DNA of 64,000 nucleotides. Origin: Oceaniglobus roseus (GTDB taxonomy: Bacteria > Pseudomonadota > Alphaproteobacteria > Rhodobacterales > Rhodobacteraceae). The stretch lies in contig NZ_PNOS01000006.1 of assembly GCF_002869745.1 (NCBI RefSeq), forward strand, positions 1 through 64,000, written 5' to 3'. The notes under the pieces were generated by a model, which did no database searches, was not told where the DNA came from, and saw only the letters and a program-made list of their open reading frames with translations. A program made the translations under genes and the position numbers. Numbering within the stretch: position 1 is the stretch's first letter; every line of letters starts with the position of its first letter. Below are positions 25,811 through 36,200 of this stretch, one piece after another.

Positions 25811-26073
25811 TTTTTTGCCGCGACATCCTTCAGGATCGCGTTGTCGAGCATCGCCTCGGCGAGCAGCTTCTTGAGCTTGCCGTTCTCCTCCTCGAGCGCC
25901 CTCAGCCGCCGGGCATCCGATACCTCGAGCCCGCCATACTTCGCCTTGTATTTGTAGAAGGTCGCAGAACTCACCCCATGCTTGCGGCAGACATCGGCCG
26001 TCGACATGCCGGCCTCCTGCTCCTTCAGCATCGCGATGATCTGCTCCTCGCTGAACCTCGATCGCTTCATCAT
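25804..26073 (-). CDS. IS3-family transposase OrfA (HTH_8/transposase_8)
   Basis: The 89-residue DNA-binding half of the IS3 transposase starts [20 protein letters not shown]. It has the [13 protein letters not shown] recognition helix region and a leucine-zipper-like C-terminus ([18 protein letters not shown]). It overlaps orfB by 7 bases at the A-run slip site. No damage is visible, so the element may still be active. Confidence 0.93.
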   Translation of the reverse strand: MMKRSRFSEEQIIAMLKEQEAGMSTADVCRKHGVSSATFYKYKAKYGGLEVSDARRLRALEEENGKLKKLLAEAMLDNAILKDVAAKKW

Positions 26074-26133
26074 CCGTCTCCTCGTTGGAGCGGATTCTAC
26101 CTCAAACTGGAGGAAGATGCGGGGCTCAGGTCA

Positions 26134-26266
26134 AGCGGCTTGCGGTCTGCCATTCGTCGTTCTGTTCGAACAGCACCGCGCCGATCAGGCGCATGATGGA
26201 AGCCTCGTTCGGAAAGATGCCGACGACGTCTGCCCGGCGCTTCACCTCCTTGTTGAGGCGTTCGAT
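26134..26266 (-). pseudogene. C-terminal fragment of an IS256-family transposase
   Basis: Minus-strand reading gives [20 protein letters not shown] followed by [19 protein letters not shown], the characteristic end of IS256/Mutator transposases. It is cut at its 3' end by the IS3 terminal repeat and at its 5' side by IS21/IS110 material. The matching N-terminal part lies at 27637-28663. The boundary near 26266 is approximate. Confidence 0.8.
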
Positions 26267-26461
26267 TGTGAACCGGCATGGAAAAATGACCCCGTAGCGG
26301 GGTGATCGGCGTCCAAAAATGACCCCCTTACATCGGTGGCCATGATGCTCCCGGGGCAACCGGGAGCAGGTGCGGGATGTTGGTCGTGGAGACAATCGCG
26401 AAGATCCGTCGGGAGTATTTCCAAGACAAGAAGCCGATCAAGCAGATCTGCCGGCAACTGC
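26267..26461 (+). pseudogene. Left-end fragment of an IS21-family element (istA start)
   Basis: Two AAAAATGACCCC repeats (about 26283 and 26315), typical of IS21 multiple terminal repeats, are followed by a start codon at 26377. The first 28 or so residues are those of an IstA transposase ([15 protein letters not shown], then IKQICRQLH). The frame then passes abruptly into IS110 sequence near 26462, so the rest of istA and istB is gone. Confidence 0.7.
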
Positions 26462-27598
26462 ATGGCGGTGTCGCGCGTGCTGTCGCCTCACGTGAAGCGG
26501 GTGGTCATCGCCAATCCGCTCCAGGTGAAGGCGATCGCCCATGCGCATGTGAAGACCGACAAGATCGACGCAGGCACGCTGGCCAGCCTGCACGCCGCCG
26601 GCTACCTGCCGGAAATCTGGACCCCTGACGCTGCGACGGAGCGGATGCGCCGGCTCGTCGCGCGGCGCTACCAGGTCGTGCGCCACCGGACCCGGATCAA
26701 GAACGAGGTGCATGCCATCCTGCACGCGCACCTGATCCCGAAATGCCCGCATGCCGACCTGTTCAACCGGCGTGGCCGCGACTGGCTTTCCCGTCAGCCG
26801 GTCCCGGAGGACGAGCGGGCCGCCATCACGCGCCATGTCCGCGAGTTGGACCGGCTCGGAGAGGATCTCGCCGTGCTCGATCGGGACATCGCCCGGGACG
26901 CGCTGGAGGACGAGCCGATCCGGCGGCTGCTGACCATCACCGGCGTCAACCTTGCCGTGGCGGCGGGCCTGATGGCGGCGATCGGCGACGTCGAGCGGTT
27001 CAGTTCTCCCCAGAAGCTGGTGAGCTACTTCGGCCTGAACCCGCGGGTCCGCCAGTCCGGCCTCGGCGCCGCCCACCACGGTCGGATCAGCAAGGTCGGT
27101 CGCAGCCACGCCCGAGCCATGCTGGTTGAGGCCGCCTGGGCGGCTGCGAAAGCGCCGGGACCGTTGCGCGCCTTCTTCATCCGTATTCGCGCTAAACGCG
27201 GCCATCAGATCGCTGCCGTCGCGGTGGCTCGCAAACTGGCCGTCCTGTGCTGGCACATGCTGACCAAGGGTGAGGACTACCGCTGGGCCCGCCCCAGCCT
27301 CGTCGCTCACAAGCACCGGTCCATGGAACTGGCTGCCGGGCAGCCGCAGAAGAAGGGTAACAAGCGGGGCGCGACCTACGCCTACAACGTGAAGGAATTG
27401 CGCCACCAGGAGATGCAAATCGCGGAGCGGGCGCAGGAGAGCTACGAACACTTCGTCGCCGCCTGGCGCTCGCATCCACCGTCCAAAGGAAAGTGTGCGG
27501 CCGCCTCAAACCGGCAGGGACTGCATGGGCTGCCCGGTAGCGCTTCCAGCCGACACGCCACGCTTCGCCACGAGGTCGACCGCACGGAACGAGAATAG
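26462..27598 (+). pseudogene. IS110-family transposase lacking its N-terminus
   Basis: About 378 residues of an IS110/IS1111-group transposase are visible, from VSRVLSPHVKRVVIANP through the DUF4096-like N-terminal remainder (HVKTDKIDAGTLASLHAAGY). The transposase_20 domain follows (LLTITGVNLAVAAGLMAAIG, then FSSPQKLVSYFGLNPRVRQS). The first 55-60 residues, with the opening RuvC-like aspartate, are replaced by IS21 sequence, so it should be inactive. The frame ends at 27598 in a region that may not be native to the family. Confidence 0.8.
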
Positions 27599-27636
27599 CG
27601 GAAACGAGCAAGAAAGTCTTGTCGATCCCATCCGTC

Positions 27637-28663
27637 GAATGCAGTTTCGTGCGATGCTGTCGGGGAAAGGACGTGTAAGCCAGCACGTCGTGTTCGCTTG
27701 CGTCCATCAGGTCGGCGAGCTTGGGCCAGCGTGGACGCAGCTGCTCGGAGACCTTGCGCCAGGTCTCGCCGGCATGGGCGCGGTCGGGCTGGTCGAAGAC
27801 CTGCCGGATCGCGGCGGCGACGACGGTGTGCTGACCGCGGGAGACATGCGCGAGTGCGTTCCTCATCCAGTGAACGCGACATCTTTGCCGTTCGCAAGCT
27901 CACCCTCAAAGACCCGGGCAATGGCGGCCTTGAGACCGGTATGCGCATCGCTGATGACCAACCTGATACCGCCGAGGCCACGGGCCTTCAGCGAGCGCAG
28001 GAACTCGGTCCAGAAGGTCTCGGCCTCCGAAGGTCCGATCCCCAGACCGATGATCTCGCGCCGCCCGTCGGTGTTGGCGGCGACGGCGATTATGGCTGCG
28101 ACCGGCACGATGCGCCCGCCCTGGCGGACCTTGAGATTTGTGGCATCCAGCCAGAGATAGGGCCACTCGCCGCTGAGCGGGCGGTTCAGGAACTCGCCGA
28201 CGCGCTCGTCGATGGTGAGCCATGGGCCGCCATCGGTCCGAGGCCCCTGGCGAACGCAGAGCTTTGAAACCGTGCTCTTCGAAATGCCCGAGAGCCCCAT
28301 CGCCTGGACCAGATCATCGACACGCCGGGTCGATACCCCGCCGATCCACGCCTCCTGAATGACCGCGACCAGCGCTTGCTCCGAGGTCTTGCGGGCCTCG
28401 AGGAAGCCGGGAAAGTAGCTGCCCTGCCGGAGCTTCGGCACCCGCAGGTTCAGCGTTCCCAGACGGGTATCGAGGGCGCCCTCCCGATACCCGTTTCGCC
28501 AGGTCGTGCGTTCGCCGCCGCGCTCGTGCCGACCGGCGCCGATCAGGCCCTCGACATCGGCCTCCATGATCAGCTGCAGAACCGCCTCAGCGACAGCGCG
28601 TAGGAAGTCGCCCTGGTCGTGCTTTGCCAGAAGCTCGGAAAGGTCCATGTTCGTCTTGGTCAT
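27637..28663 (-). pseudogene. N-terminal part of the split IS256-family transposase, frameshifted
   Basis: It starts MTKTNMDLSELLAKHDQGDF at 28663 and carries the IS256 core (WRNGYREGALDTRLGTLNLR, LDATNLKVRQGG with the first Asp, VISDAHTGLKAAIARVF with the second). Near 27863 the frame breaks: the next family segment (MRNALAHVSRGQHTVVAAAI, then FPRQHRTKLHST) continues in another frame. The gene then runs into IS110-side sequence near 27637; its C-terminus is the fragment at 26134-26266. The element's own outer end is probably near 28784. Confidence 0.85.
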
Positions 28664-29026
28664 CGGGGTCTCCGTGTGGTCCGTGGTTGAAGTCGCCAAA
28701 CTCCACCTCGACCATACACCTCGATGGCCACCCGGGATCATACCGTCGACGGCGCCGAAATTACACCACGTGCTCGGACACTAACCTGGCCCGGCAATCT
28801 GAAACGTTTACATCCCAGAGCCCCTGAGCAGGCTGCACAAGCCGGGTTGTAACTTGTGCAGTCCTGGGTCTGGTGCATACCTGTTGACGCTGCAGGTGGC
28901 CTCCCAGGGCCTTTGCGGGTCATCCCCAAGCGGAACAGTCAATTGCGAGATCGGGTCGCGGCGGAGTGGTGGACGCCGTCGTCACAATCGGGCAGCATCT
29001 TCATTAAAATAATTCGGGGCACGAGC

Positions 29027-30622
29027 ATGATCACCGGTGAAATAAAATCAAAAGTCGACGCAATCTGGAATGCGATGTGGACGGGCGGTCTCTCGAACCC
29101 TCAAACCGTTATGGAGCAATTGACCCTGCTCCTCTTTCTCAAGGGGCTCGACGACGCACAGACGCTGGCCGAGCGCCAAGCGCGGGCGCGAGGCACTGCG
29201 CTGGAACGAGACCTCTTTCCGGATGAGCTCGACGGCATCGCCATCCTCGACGAAGAAGGCAAAAAGATCGCCGAGGGTCGCTCCTACGCCGATCTGCGAT
29301 GGCCCCGGTTCGTTTCGCTATCCGCCGCGGAAATGCAGGAGGCCGCGCAGAACCACCTGATCCCATTCCTGCGTCGCCTTGGGTCGGACGGTGCTCCGCT
29401 GCGCAAGCACATGGCCAGCGCACGTTATGAGATCCCCACTGGTCGTCTGCTGGCGAAGGTTGTTGACCTGATCTCGGATCTCCCCATGAAACAGCGGGAC
29501 ACAAAGGGCGACCTCTACGAATACATGCTGTCGAAGGTGGCGGCCGCGGGCCAGAACGGTCAGTTCCGGACGCCTAGGCATATCATCAACCTCATGGTCG
29601 CGATGACCGAGCCGCGGCGGAATGACGTCATCTGCGATCCGGCCTGTGGGACGGCTGGCTTTCTCGTAAACTCGGCGGAATACTTGCGCCGGACAGACCT
29701 AGCCGCCTGGAGCGACAACGAAGCTCGCGAGCATATTCAGAACGCCATGTTCCACGGCCATGACTTCGACGGCACCATGCTGCGCCTGGGCAGCATGAAC
29801 ATGGCGCTGCACGGATTCGAAGATGCCTCCATCGTCTATCGCGACAGCCTCACACAGGAGCACGGCGACGAGGCAGAGGCATACTCCCTGATCCTCGCCA
29901 ACCCACCCTTCGCCGGCTCCCTGGACGCCGAGGCGGTAGCCAAGGACCTCACTCGCATCGTCAACACCCGGAAGACCGAGTTGCTCTTCCTGGCCCTGTT
30001 CTTGCGCCTCCTGAAGCGGGGCGGCCGAGCGGCGGTCGTTGTGCCCGACGGCGTGCTCTTCGGCTCCAACAACGCCCACAAAGAGGTGCGGCGCATGCTG
30101 GTCGAGGATCAGCAGCTCCAGGGCGTGGTCAAGCTCCCGGCCGGAGTCTTCCGCCCCTATGCAGGGGTTTCGACGGCCATCCTGCTTTTCCAGCGCACCG
30201 ATTCCGGCGGCACGGATGGCGTGTGGTTCTACGACCTGCACGCCGACGGCCTCAGCCTCGACGACAAGCGCAACTTGCTCGTGCCCGAAGACAAGATCGG
30301 CCCCTGGGCCGAGCTTACCGAGGAGGAAGCGAAGTTTAACGACCTCCCCGACGCACTTGCCCGTTGGCAGCAACGCGACGGCAACGAAAAGGATAATCCC
30401 CGCACCGCCCGCAGCTTCGTGGTCCCGAAGGCCGAGATCGCCTCCGCCGACTACGACCTCAGCCTCAACCGCTACCGCGAGATCGAGCACGACGCGGTCG
30501 AGCACGAGCCGCCCGCAGAGATCCTCTCGCGTCTGCGCGAGATGGAGCGTGACATCTTCGACGGCCTTGAAGAGCTTGAGGAGATGCTGGGTGTCAAGGC
30601 AGTGCGGGAAGCAGCCGAATGA
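29027..30622 (+). CDS. hsdM: Type I restriction-modification DNA methyltransferase subunit HsdM
   Basis: The 531-residue N6-adenine methylase has the HsdM N-terminal helical domain (about 5-150) and SAM motif I DPACGTAGF (204-212). Catalytic motif IV NPPF is at 292-295, and further methylase motifs run to about 400 (VVPDGVLFGSN). With HsdS it methylates the recognition site; with HsdR added the complex cuts unmodified DNA. The start at 29027 matches the family N-terminus (MITGEIKSKVDAIW). The frame is open to 28856, but that part is unrelated. It is the first gene of a tightly coupled operon, its stop overlapping the next gene in ATGA. Confidence 0.95.
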   Translation: MITGEIKSKVDAIWNAMWTGGLSNPQTVMEQLTLLLFLKGLDDAQTLAERQARARGTALERDLFPDELDGIAILDEEGKKIAEGRSYADLRWPRFVSLSAAEMQEAAQNHLIPFLRRLGSDGAPLRKHMASARYEIPTGRLLAKVVDLISDLPMKQRDTKGDLYEYMLSKVAAAGQNGQFRTPRHIINLMVAMTEPRRNDVICDPACGTAGFLVNSAEYLRRTDLAAWSDNEAREHIQNAMFHGHDFDGTMLRLGSMNMALHGFEDASIVYRDSLTQEHGDEAEAYSLILANPPFAGSLDAEAVAKDLTRIVNTRKTELLFLALFLRLLKRGGRAAVVVPDGVLFGSNNAHKEVRRMLVEDQQLQGVVKLPAGVFRPYAGVSTAILLFQRTDSGGTDGVWFYDLHADGLSLDDKRNLLVPEDKIGPWAELTEEEAKFNDLPDALARWQQRDGNEKDNPRTARSFVVPKAEIASADYDLSLNRYREIEHDAVEHEPPAEILSRLREMERDIFDGLEELEEMLGVKAVREAAE

Positions 30623-31191
30623 ACCTGCAAGCCGAGATGATCAGTCTGCCCGAGTTCCGGGCCTACGCGGCTTCGTTCCCGGATATGCTCCCACGCACAA
30701 CGGCCCTTGAACAGCGCATTAGGATTGGCACGGGCTTTCACGGCAAGTGGTATCAGTCACAGCGCGAGCACATGCTCGGCTGGCTGGTGGGGCAAGAGTG
30801 CAGGGAGCGGAAGAACGGCAAGGACCCGCGCCGGGTATCCGCCAGTGGCATGTGGAACCGGCTGAAATGCAGTCCCCTGATGTTCTGGTTGGCCGAGGGA
30901 GCTCAGGTGTCCTATGCTGTGCTGGATGAGGCCGAAAGAGCGGCCGTGGCAGCCAGCGAGATCAGACCCACGGACGGCGACCCCCATGGCAGGATGATGC
31001 GCGGGCCATTGTCTTGGACCGTGATCGCCCATAGCCTCCGGGGGAATGCCGATCCGGTCGGTCCCGTGCAGGCCGATGCAGCCTCCTTCCCGGCCTTCGA
31101 GAGGCTGATTGCCCGAAATGCCGGTTACCGGCCCCTGCGGGAGTGGCTGGTCGAATCCGCCCACGCATCCGCACCGGAAGGCGCGACTTGA
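30619..31191 (+). CDS. Unknown protein between hsdM and hsdS
   Basis: I recognise no named family for this 190-residue soluble protein. It overlaps hsdM by four bases and the GIY-YIG gene by one base, so it is made as part of the restriction operon. Notable stretches are GTGFHGKWYQSQREHMLGWL (about 38-57), MWNRLKCSPLMFWLAEGAQV (about 77-96) and an Ala-rich DEAERAAVAASE. The W-x-Q...H..GWL and RLKCSPLMFWLAEG parts resemble small uncharacterised proteins I have seen near restriction or defence genes, but that is memory, not a search. There is no signal peptide and no nuclease motif. It may adjust or guard the restriction complex. Confidence 0.7.
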   Translation: MNLQAEMISLPEFRAYAASFPDMLPRTTALEQRIRIGTGFHGKWYQSQREHMLGWLVGQECRERKNGKDPRRVSASGMWNRLKCSPLMFWLAEGAQVSYAVLDEAERAAVAASEIRPTDGDPHGRMMRGPLSWTVIAHSLRGNADPVGPVQADAASFPAFERLIARNAGYRPLREWLVESAHASAPEGAT

Positions 31192-32123
31192 TGACCATCG
31201 ACGAGACCTTTGGCCGCACGATCCAGCTCTTCCTGGTCGACGGCAAACCCACCGGCCTGCGCAAGGCGACCATCCACGGCTGGACGGGGCTCCTCTTCGT
31301 CTCCGGGGCCTCCGCCTTCGGTGACCTCACGGCGCGGGACGAGGTGGACCGCACGGGCGTCTACATCCTCGCCGGTCCCGATCCCGTCACAGCCGGAACA
31401 ACCCGGGTCTACATCGGGTCAGGCAACTCCGTCGCCGAGCGCATCAAGCAGAGCGCGGTGAGACGCGATTTCTGGGAGACGGCGATCACCGTCACGACCA
31501 GCGACGACGACATGTCGAAAGGCCACGCCGAATACCTCGAGGCGCGGCTGATAGAACAGACGGCCAATGCCGGGCGCGTGACGCTCGACAACGGCACGAA
31601 CCCGGATATCGGCCGCCGACGTCTGCCCGAGGCCGACATCGCCAACATGGAGCAATTCCTGGCGAACCTCCGGATCATCCTGCCGGTGATCGGGCTCGAC
31701 ATGCTGAAGCCGCAGCCCAAGGCCATCAGCGCCAAGGCCAGCCCGACTTCTCCCTCTGTCTCGGACGAGGTGCAATTCGAGATCCGGCACAAGAGCGGGG
31801 TCTCGGCCATGGCGGTCGAGGAGGATGGCGAGTTCATCGTGCTAGAGGGGTCGGAGGCGCTCAAGGATGCCGGATACGCATACCACCACAACCGCCCTCT
31901 CAAGGACAAGCTGATAGAGGAAGGCGTGCTGGTGGAGATCGCATCGGACAGGTTTCGGTTTTCCAAGCCTTGGTCTTTTTCCAGCCCATCCGCTGCGGCT
32001 GGCGTGGTCCTTGACCGCCAGTCGAACGGACGCACGGAATGGAAGGTGCACGGCTCGGCAGAGAAACAGACCTACCATGACTGGCAGCAGGCGCAGGCGG
32101 CGAAGCAGGAGGCGGCGGAATGA
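31191..32123 (+). CDS. GIY-YIG nuclease-like protein with C-terminal DUF4357
   Basis: The N-terminal half of this 310-residue protein shows a GIY-YIG fold: GVY at 56-58, VYIGSG at 73-78, a downstream Arg (VAERIKQS, R84) and a Glu-containing AEYLEARLIEQ helix near 113-123. The C-terminal part (about 215-300) matches DUF4357 (RPLKDKLIEEGVL, then SSPSAAAGVVLDRQSNGR). It overlaps the preceding gene by one base (TGATG) and hsdS by four bases. Such proteins recur beside type I restriction genes; their role is not established. It may cut DNA or assist HsdS/HsdM assembly. Confidence 0.85.
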   Translation: MTIDETFGRTIQLFLVDGKPTGLRKATIHGWTGLLFVSGASAFGDLTARDEVDRTGVYILAGPDPVTAGTTRVYIGSGNSVAERIKQSAVRRDFWETAITVTTSDDDMSKGHAEYLEARLIEQTANAGRVTLDNGTNPDIGRRRLPEADIANMEQFLANLRIILPVIGLDMLKPQPKAISAKASPTSPSVSDEVQFEIRHKSGVSAMAVEEDGEFIVLEGSEALKDAGYAYHHNRPLKDKLIEEGVLVEIASDRFRFSKPWSFSSPSAAAGVVLDRQSNGRTEWKVHGSAEKQTYHDWQQAQAAKQEAAE

Positions 32124-33232
32124 GCTGGCAGACACTGCCATTCCTTGACGTTTTCAGAGATGCCACCGGTGGGAATATCAAGACGAAGCAGTCCGAATAC
32201 CTTCCAACCGGGGCATATCCCATCGTTGACCAAGGCAAGGCTATGGTCGGGGGATACACGGACGACGGAGCCGCTCTTTGCAAGTCCGGTGAGCCTGTTA
32301 TTGTCTTCGGGGATCACACCAAGGCGCTTAAGTATGTCGATTTTCCGTTCTGTCTCGGGGCAGACGGGACAAAAGTATTGGTCCCCAAGGTCGAAGCTGA
32401 CCTGAAATTCCTGTTCTATGCCCTGCACACCATCGACATTCCAGAGGCGGGATACAGTCGACACTTCAAGTTCCTCAAACGCGGGGAAATCCCCCTACCG
32501 CCCCTCGAGGAGCAGAGGCGGATTGCGGGGATACTGGATGCGGCCGACGCCCTGCGCCGCCGCCGCCGCGAGGCCCTCGCCCTGCTCGACACCCTCCCGG
32601 GCGCGATCTTCGCGGAGATGTTCGGTGACCCCTTGGTCGAGCCAGGCGATTATGTTCTGCGCCACCTCGAGGAGTTCGTCGATCCCGAGCGCAAAATCAC
32701 TTACGGGATTCTGAAACCTGGCCCTGATATACCCGAAGGCGTTCCATACATCCGGGTTGTGGACATGAAAGACGGAACAGTCAGGCTGGATGATCTGAAT
32801 AGAACTACAGACGAGATCGCGGAAAGTTATCGGCGGTCTTCGCTGAGAGCCGGGGATCTTCTAATGTCAATTCGTGGTCATGTCGGGAGAACGGCGACCG
32901 TGCCTGAAAACTGCGATGGCGCGAATATCACGCAGGATACGGCGCGCCTCGCGCTGACAAAAGCAATACCAGAATTCATCGAGGGATACCTGCTACTGCC
33001 ATCGGTCCAGCACTGGATGGCGCAGAGAACCAAGGGAGTTGCAGTAAAAGGTATCAATTTGGGTGACTTGAAGAAATTACCTGTTCCCATGGTTCCTTTC
33101 GAACGGCAGGATGAGTTTCGCAGCGCGCGGAAACGGGTTTTGAATCAGAGAGATGCTATGGCCGCCCACCTCTCCGAACTCGAAACCCTCTTCGCCTCCC
33201 TCCAATCCCGCGCCTTCGCCGGAGAGCTCTGA
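32120..33232 (+). CDS. hsdS: Type I restriction system specificity subunit HsdS
   Basis: The 370-residue protein has two target-recognition domains. TRD1 (about 1-130) ends in the conserved PLPPLEEQRRIAGILDAADA and a helical spacer. TRD2 (about 175-340) ends KKLPVPMVPFERQDEFRSAR with a second helical spacer. Each TRD reads half of the split target; the actual sequence cannot be predicted. Length is normal for HsdS with no truncation. It overlaps the GIY-YIG gene by four bases and is followed after 15 bases by hsdR. Confidence 0.93.
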   Translation: MSWQTLPFLDVFRDATGGNIKTKQSEYLPTGAYPIVDQGKAMVGGYTDDGAALCKSGEPVIVFGDHTKALKYVDFPFCLGADGTKVLVPKVEADLKFLFYALHTIDIPEAGYSRHFKFLKRGEIPLPPLEEQRRIAGILDAADALRRRRREALALLDTLPGAIFAEMFGDPLVEPGDYVLRHLEEFVDPERKITYGILKPGPDIPEGVPYIRVVDMKDGTVRLDDLNRTTDEIAESYRRSSLRAGDLLMSIRGHVGRTATVPENCDGANITQDTARLALTKAIPEFIEGYLLLPSVQHWMAQRTKGVAVKGINLGDLKKLPVPMVPFERQDEFRSARKRVLNQRDAMAAHLSELETLFASLQSRAFAGEL

Positions 33233-33247
33233 CCCCGTGACATCACC

Positions 33248-36200
33248 ATGACCGCCAGCAACTTCGCCCATCTCGAACCCGACTTCCCTTCCGTCCACGC
33301 CGCGGCGACCTCGGCCGAGCGGCTGGCGATGTCGGAGCCCGAGGCAGCGGCAATCCTGGCGGGCAAGGCGGTGGAGCTGGCGCTCGGCTGGGCCTTCGCC
33401 CATGACGCTGGCTTGACGCCCCCCGCCCAGACCGGCGCCAGTCGGATGATCAATGACCCGGACCTCCGCACCATCATGGGCCAGAAGGTCCATGCCAAGG
33501 CGCGGTTCATCAACCTCGTCCGCAACAAGTCCGCCCATGAGGGATCGAACCTGAAGCCCGAGGGGGCGCGCCAGGTGGTGGAGGAGCTTCACCACGTCCT
33601 GCACTGGTTCGGCCGCACCTACGCCCGCCGCCAGAAGCCGCCCGAGCCGAACGATTTCGACCCGGCTCCGCTGACGGCCCGGCTCGATCTGATCCGCGAG
33701 GCCCGCGGGCGCATCCAGAGCACAGAGAAGGCTCTGCAGGAGCGCACCGAGGAGCTCGAGGACCTCCGCTCCCGATACGCCAGCCTCGACGATGAGCTGA
33801 AGGCGAAGCGCGCCGAGGTGGCCAATGCGCGCCTCGAGCTAAAGACCGACCCACACGACTACAACGAGGCCACCACCCGCCTGCGCCTGATCGACCTTCT
33901 GCTGGCCGAGTCCGGATGGACCGCCCTCACGGAAGGCCGGGATCTGGAATACCGCGTGGAGCCGATGCCCAACGAGCAGGGCCATGGCTTCGCCGACTAC
34001 GTCCTGTGGGGCGCGGACGGCCTGCCTCTGGCCGTCATCGAGGCCAAGCGCACCCGCCGCTCCCCGTCCGAGGGGCAGCAGCAGGCGAAGCTCTATGCCG
34101 ACGCGCTCGAGCAGATGCACGGCCGCCGCCCGGTGATCTTCTACACCAACGGCTACGAGCACTGGATCTGGGACGATGCCAGGGGCATCCCGCCGCGTCG
34201 CCTGGGCGGTTTCAAGACGGCGCAAGAACTGGGCGAGATGATCGCCCGCCGAAGCGAGGCGAAAGCCCTGGTCGACCAGAAGCCCAAGGCCGCCATCGCC
34301 GGGCGCCCCTACCAGACCCGCGCCCTGACGCGGATCGCCGAGCATTTCGATGCAGGCTCCCGCAAGGCGCTGCTGGTCATGGCGACAGGCACGGGCAAGA
34401 CCCGGACAGTGATCGCCCTCGTGGACATGATGGTGCGCGCGGGGCTGGTGAAGCGTGCCCTGTTCCTCTGCGACCGTATCAGCCTCGTCCGGCAGGCCCG
34501 CAACGCCTTCGCCCAGCAGATGCCCGACAGCTCGCCTGTGAACCTGGTGACCGACCCCTCGGGCACGGGCCGCGTCTACGTCTCGACCTATCCGACCATG
34601 ATGAACCTGATCGACCGGGCCGATCATTCCGGCCGGCGCTTCGGGCCTGGGCATTTCGATTTGGTGATCATCGACGAGGCGCACCGGTCCATCTACAAGC
34701 GCTACCGGGCGATCTTCGAGTGGTTCGACAGCTACCTCGTAGGCCTCACGGCCACGCCCCGCGACGAGGTGGACCGGGATACCTACCGGCTGTTCGACCT
34801 CGACCCCGGGCACCCCACGGACTTCTACGGCCTCGAAGAGGCGATCGAAGACGGGTTCCTGGTGCCCTTCGAGCCGATCTCGCTGCCGACCAGGTTCATG
34901 CGCGAGGGAATCCGTTACGAAGATCTGTCGGACGAGGAAAAGGACCAGTGGGATGAACTCGACTGGGGCGAGACCGGGCGGCGCGAGGAGGTCACGGCTG
35001 GGGAGATCAACAAGTATCTGTTCAACGCCGATACGGTCGACAAGGTGCTGGCGCATGTCATGAAGCACGGCATCCGCATCGCAGGCGGCGACAAGATCGG
35101 CAAGACGATCATCTTCGCCGCGAACAAGCCCCATGCGAAGTTCATCGAGGAGCGATTCAACGCCGGCTGGCCGAACTATGGCGGGACCTTCGCCCGGCGG
35201 ATCGTTCACGGCGAGAGCTATGCCCAGAGCCTGATCGAGGCCTTCGAGATCCTCGGCAAGGAGCCGCAGATCGCCATCTCAGTCGACATGATGGACACGG
35301 GCGTGGACGTGCCCGAGGTGGTGAACCTGGTCTTCTTCAAGCTGGTGCGCTCGAAGACGAAATTCTGGCAGATGGTCGGCCGGGGAACACGCCTGCGGCC
35401 GAACCTGTTTGGCCCTGGCGCGGACAAGGCGGCATTCCGGATTTTCGATGTCTGCGGCAACCTCGAATTCTTCGGATCAAACCCGGAACTCAAGGATCCG
35501 TCAGTCCCGAAGTCGCTGACGGAGCGGCTGATCGAGGCAAGGTTGAAGGTGGTCCAAGGCATCGACGATACGCTGGCCACCACATCCCACGAGCAGCACG
35601 ATGACGACGCAGAAGACCTCAAGGGTGTTCGCGCGGAGATCGCGTCAGATGTGCGCCGGTTCGTGATGGGCCTCGACATCTCGTCGTTTGTCGTCCGCGG
35701 TCATCTGCGGTCTCTCGAGACTTGGCAGGCAGACGATGCGCCATGGTCCGTGTTGTCCGAGGAGGCCACCGAGGAACTGACAGGCTTGGCAGCCTTGCCG
35801 AGCAATGCCGATCTCGGCGGGGAAGAGGCGAAGCGATTCGACCTCGTGATGTTCGAGCTCCAGCTCAGTCTAATGGGCAGGTCGACGAAGATGGAATCCT
35901 GCCGCCGGAAGGTGCTGGAGATCACGAAGGCACTCTCGACGAAGCTGGAGATTCCCGCAGTAGCCCGGCAAGCGGAGCTCGTCGAAGAAATCCTGACCGA
36001 AGCCTGGTGGGAAGGCCTGACGGTGCCTGTCGCTGAGCGGGCGCGCCTGAGACTGCGCGATATCGTGCATCTCATCGATCAGGCGTCCCGAAGCATCCTC
36101 TACACCGATTTCGAAGATGATCTCGGGGCTGCAACCCCCGTCTCCCTCAATCCGGCGGCAGATTTCGCAGCGTTCAAGAAGAATACCCGCGCGTTTCTCT

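Larger units (their letters stand above)
24912..26133 (-). mobile_element. IS3-family element (IS407-like), about 1.22 kb
   Basis: Both ends carry the terminal inverted repeat TGACCTGAGCCCCG (24912-24925 and its complement 26120-26133). Inside are orfA and orfB on the minus strand. The flanking four bases differ (ATAA and AGCG), so the expected target duplication is missing. The right end sits within an IS256 transposase whose other half does not continue on the left, showing a deletion or recombination at the left junction. Confidence 0.9.

Noticed and set aside
24908-26137. Target-site duplication around IS3
   Set aside because: The four bases on each side (ATAA and AGCG) differ, so none is reported.
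26462-27598. Functional IS110 transposase
   Set aside because: The first 55-60 residues, including the opening RuvC-like aspartate, are missing and replaced by IS21 sequence, so it is listed as a pseudogene.
33839-35209. 456-codon minus-strand open frame
   Set aside because: Antisense to the well-supported hsdR.
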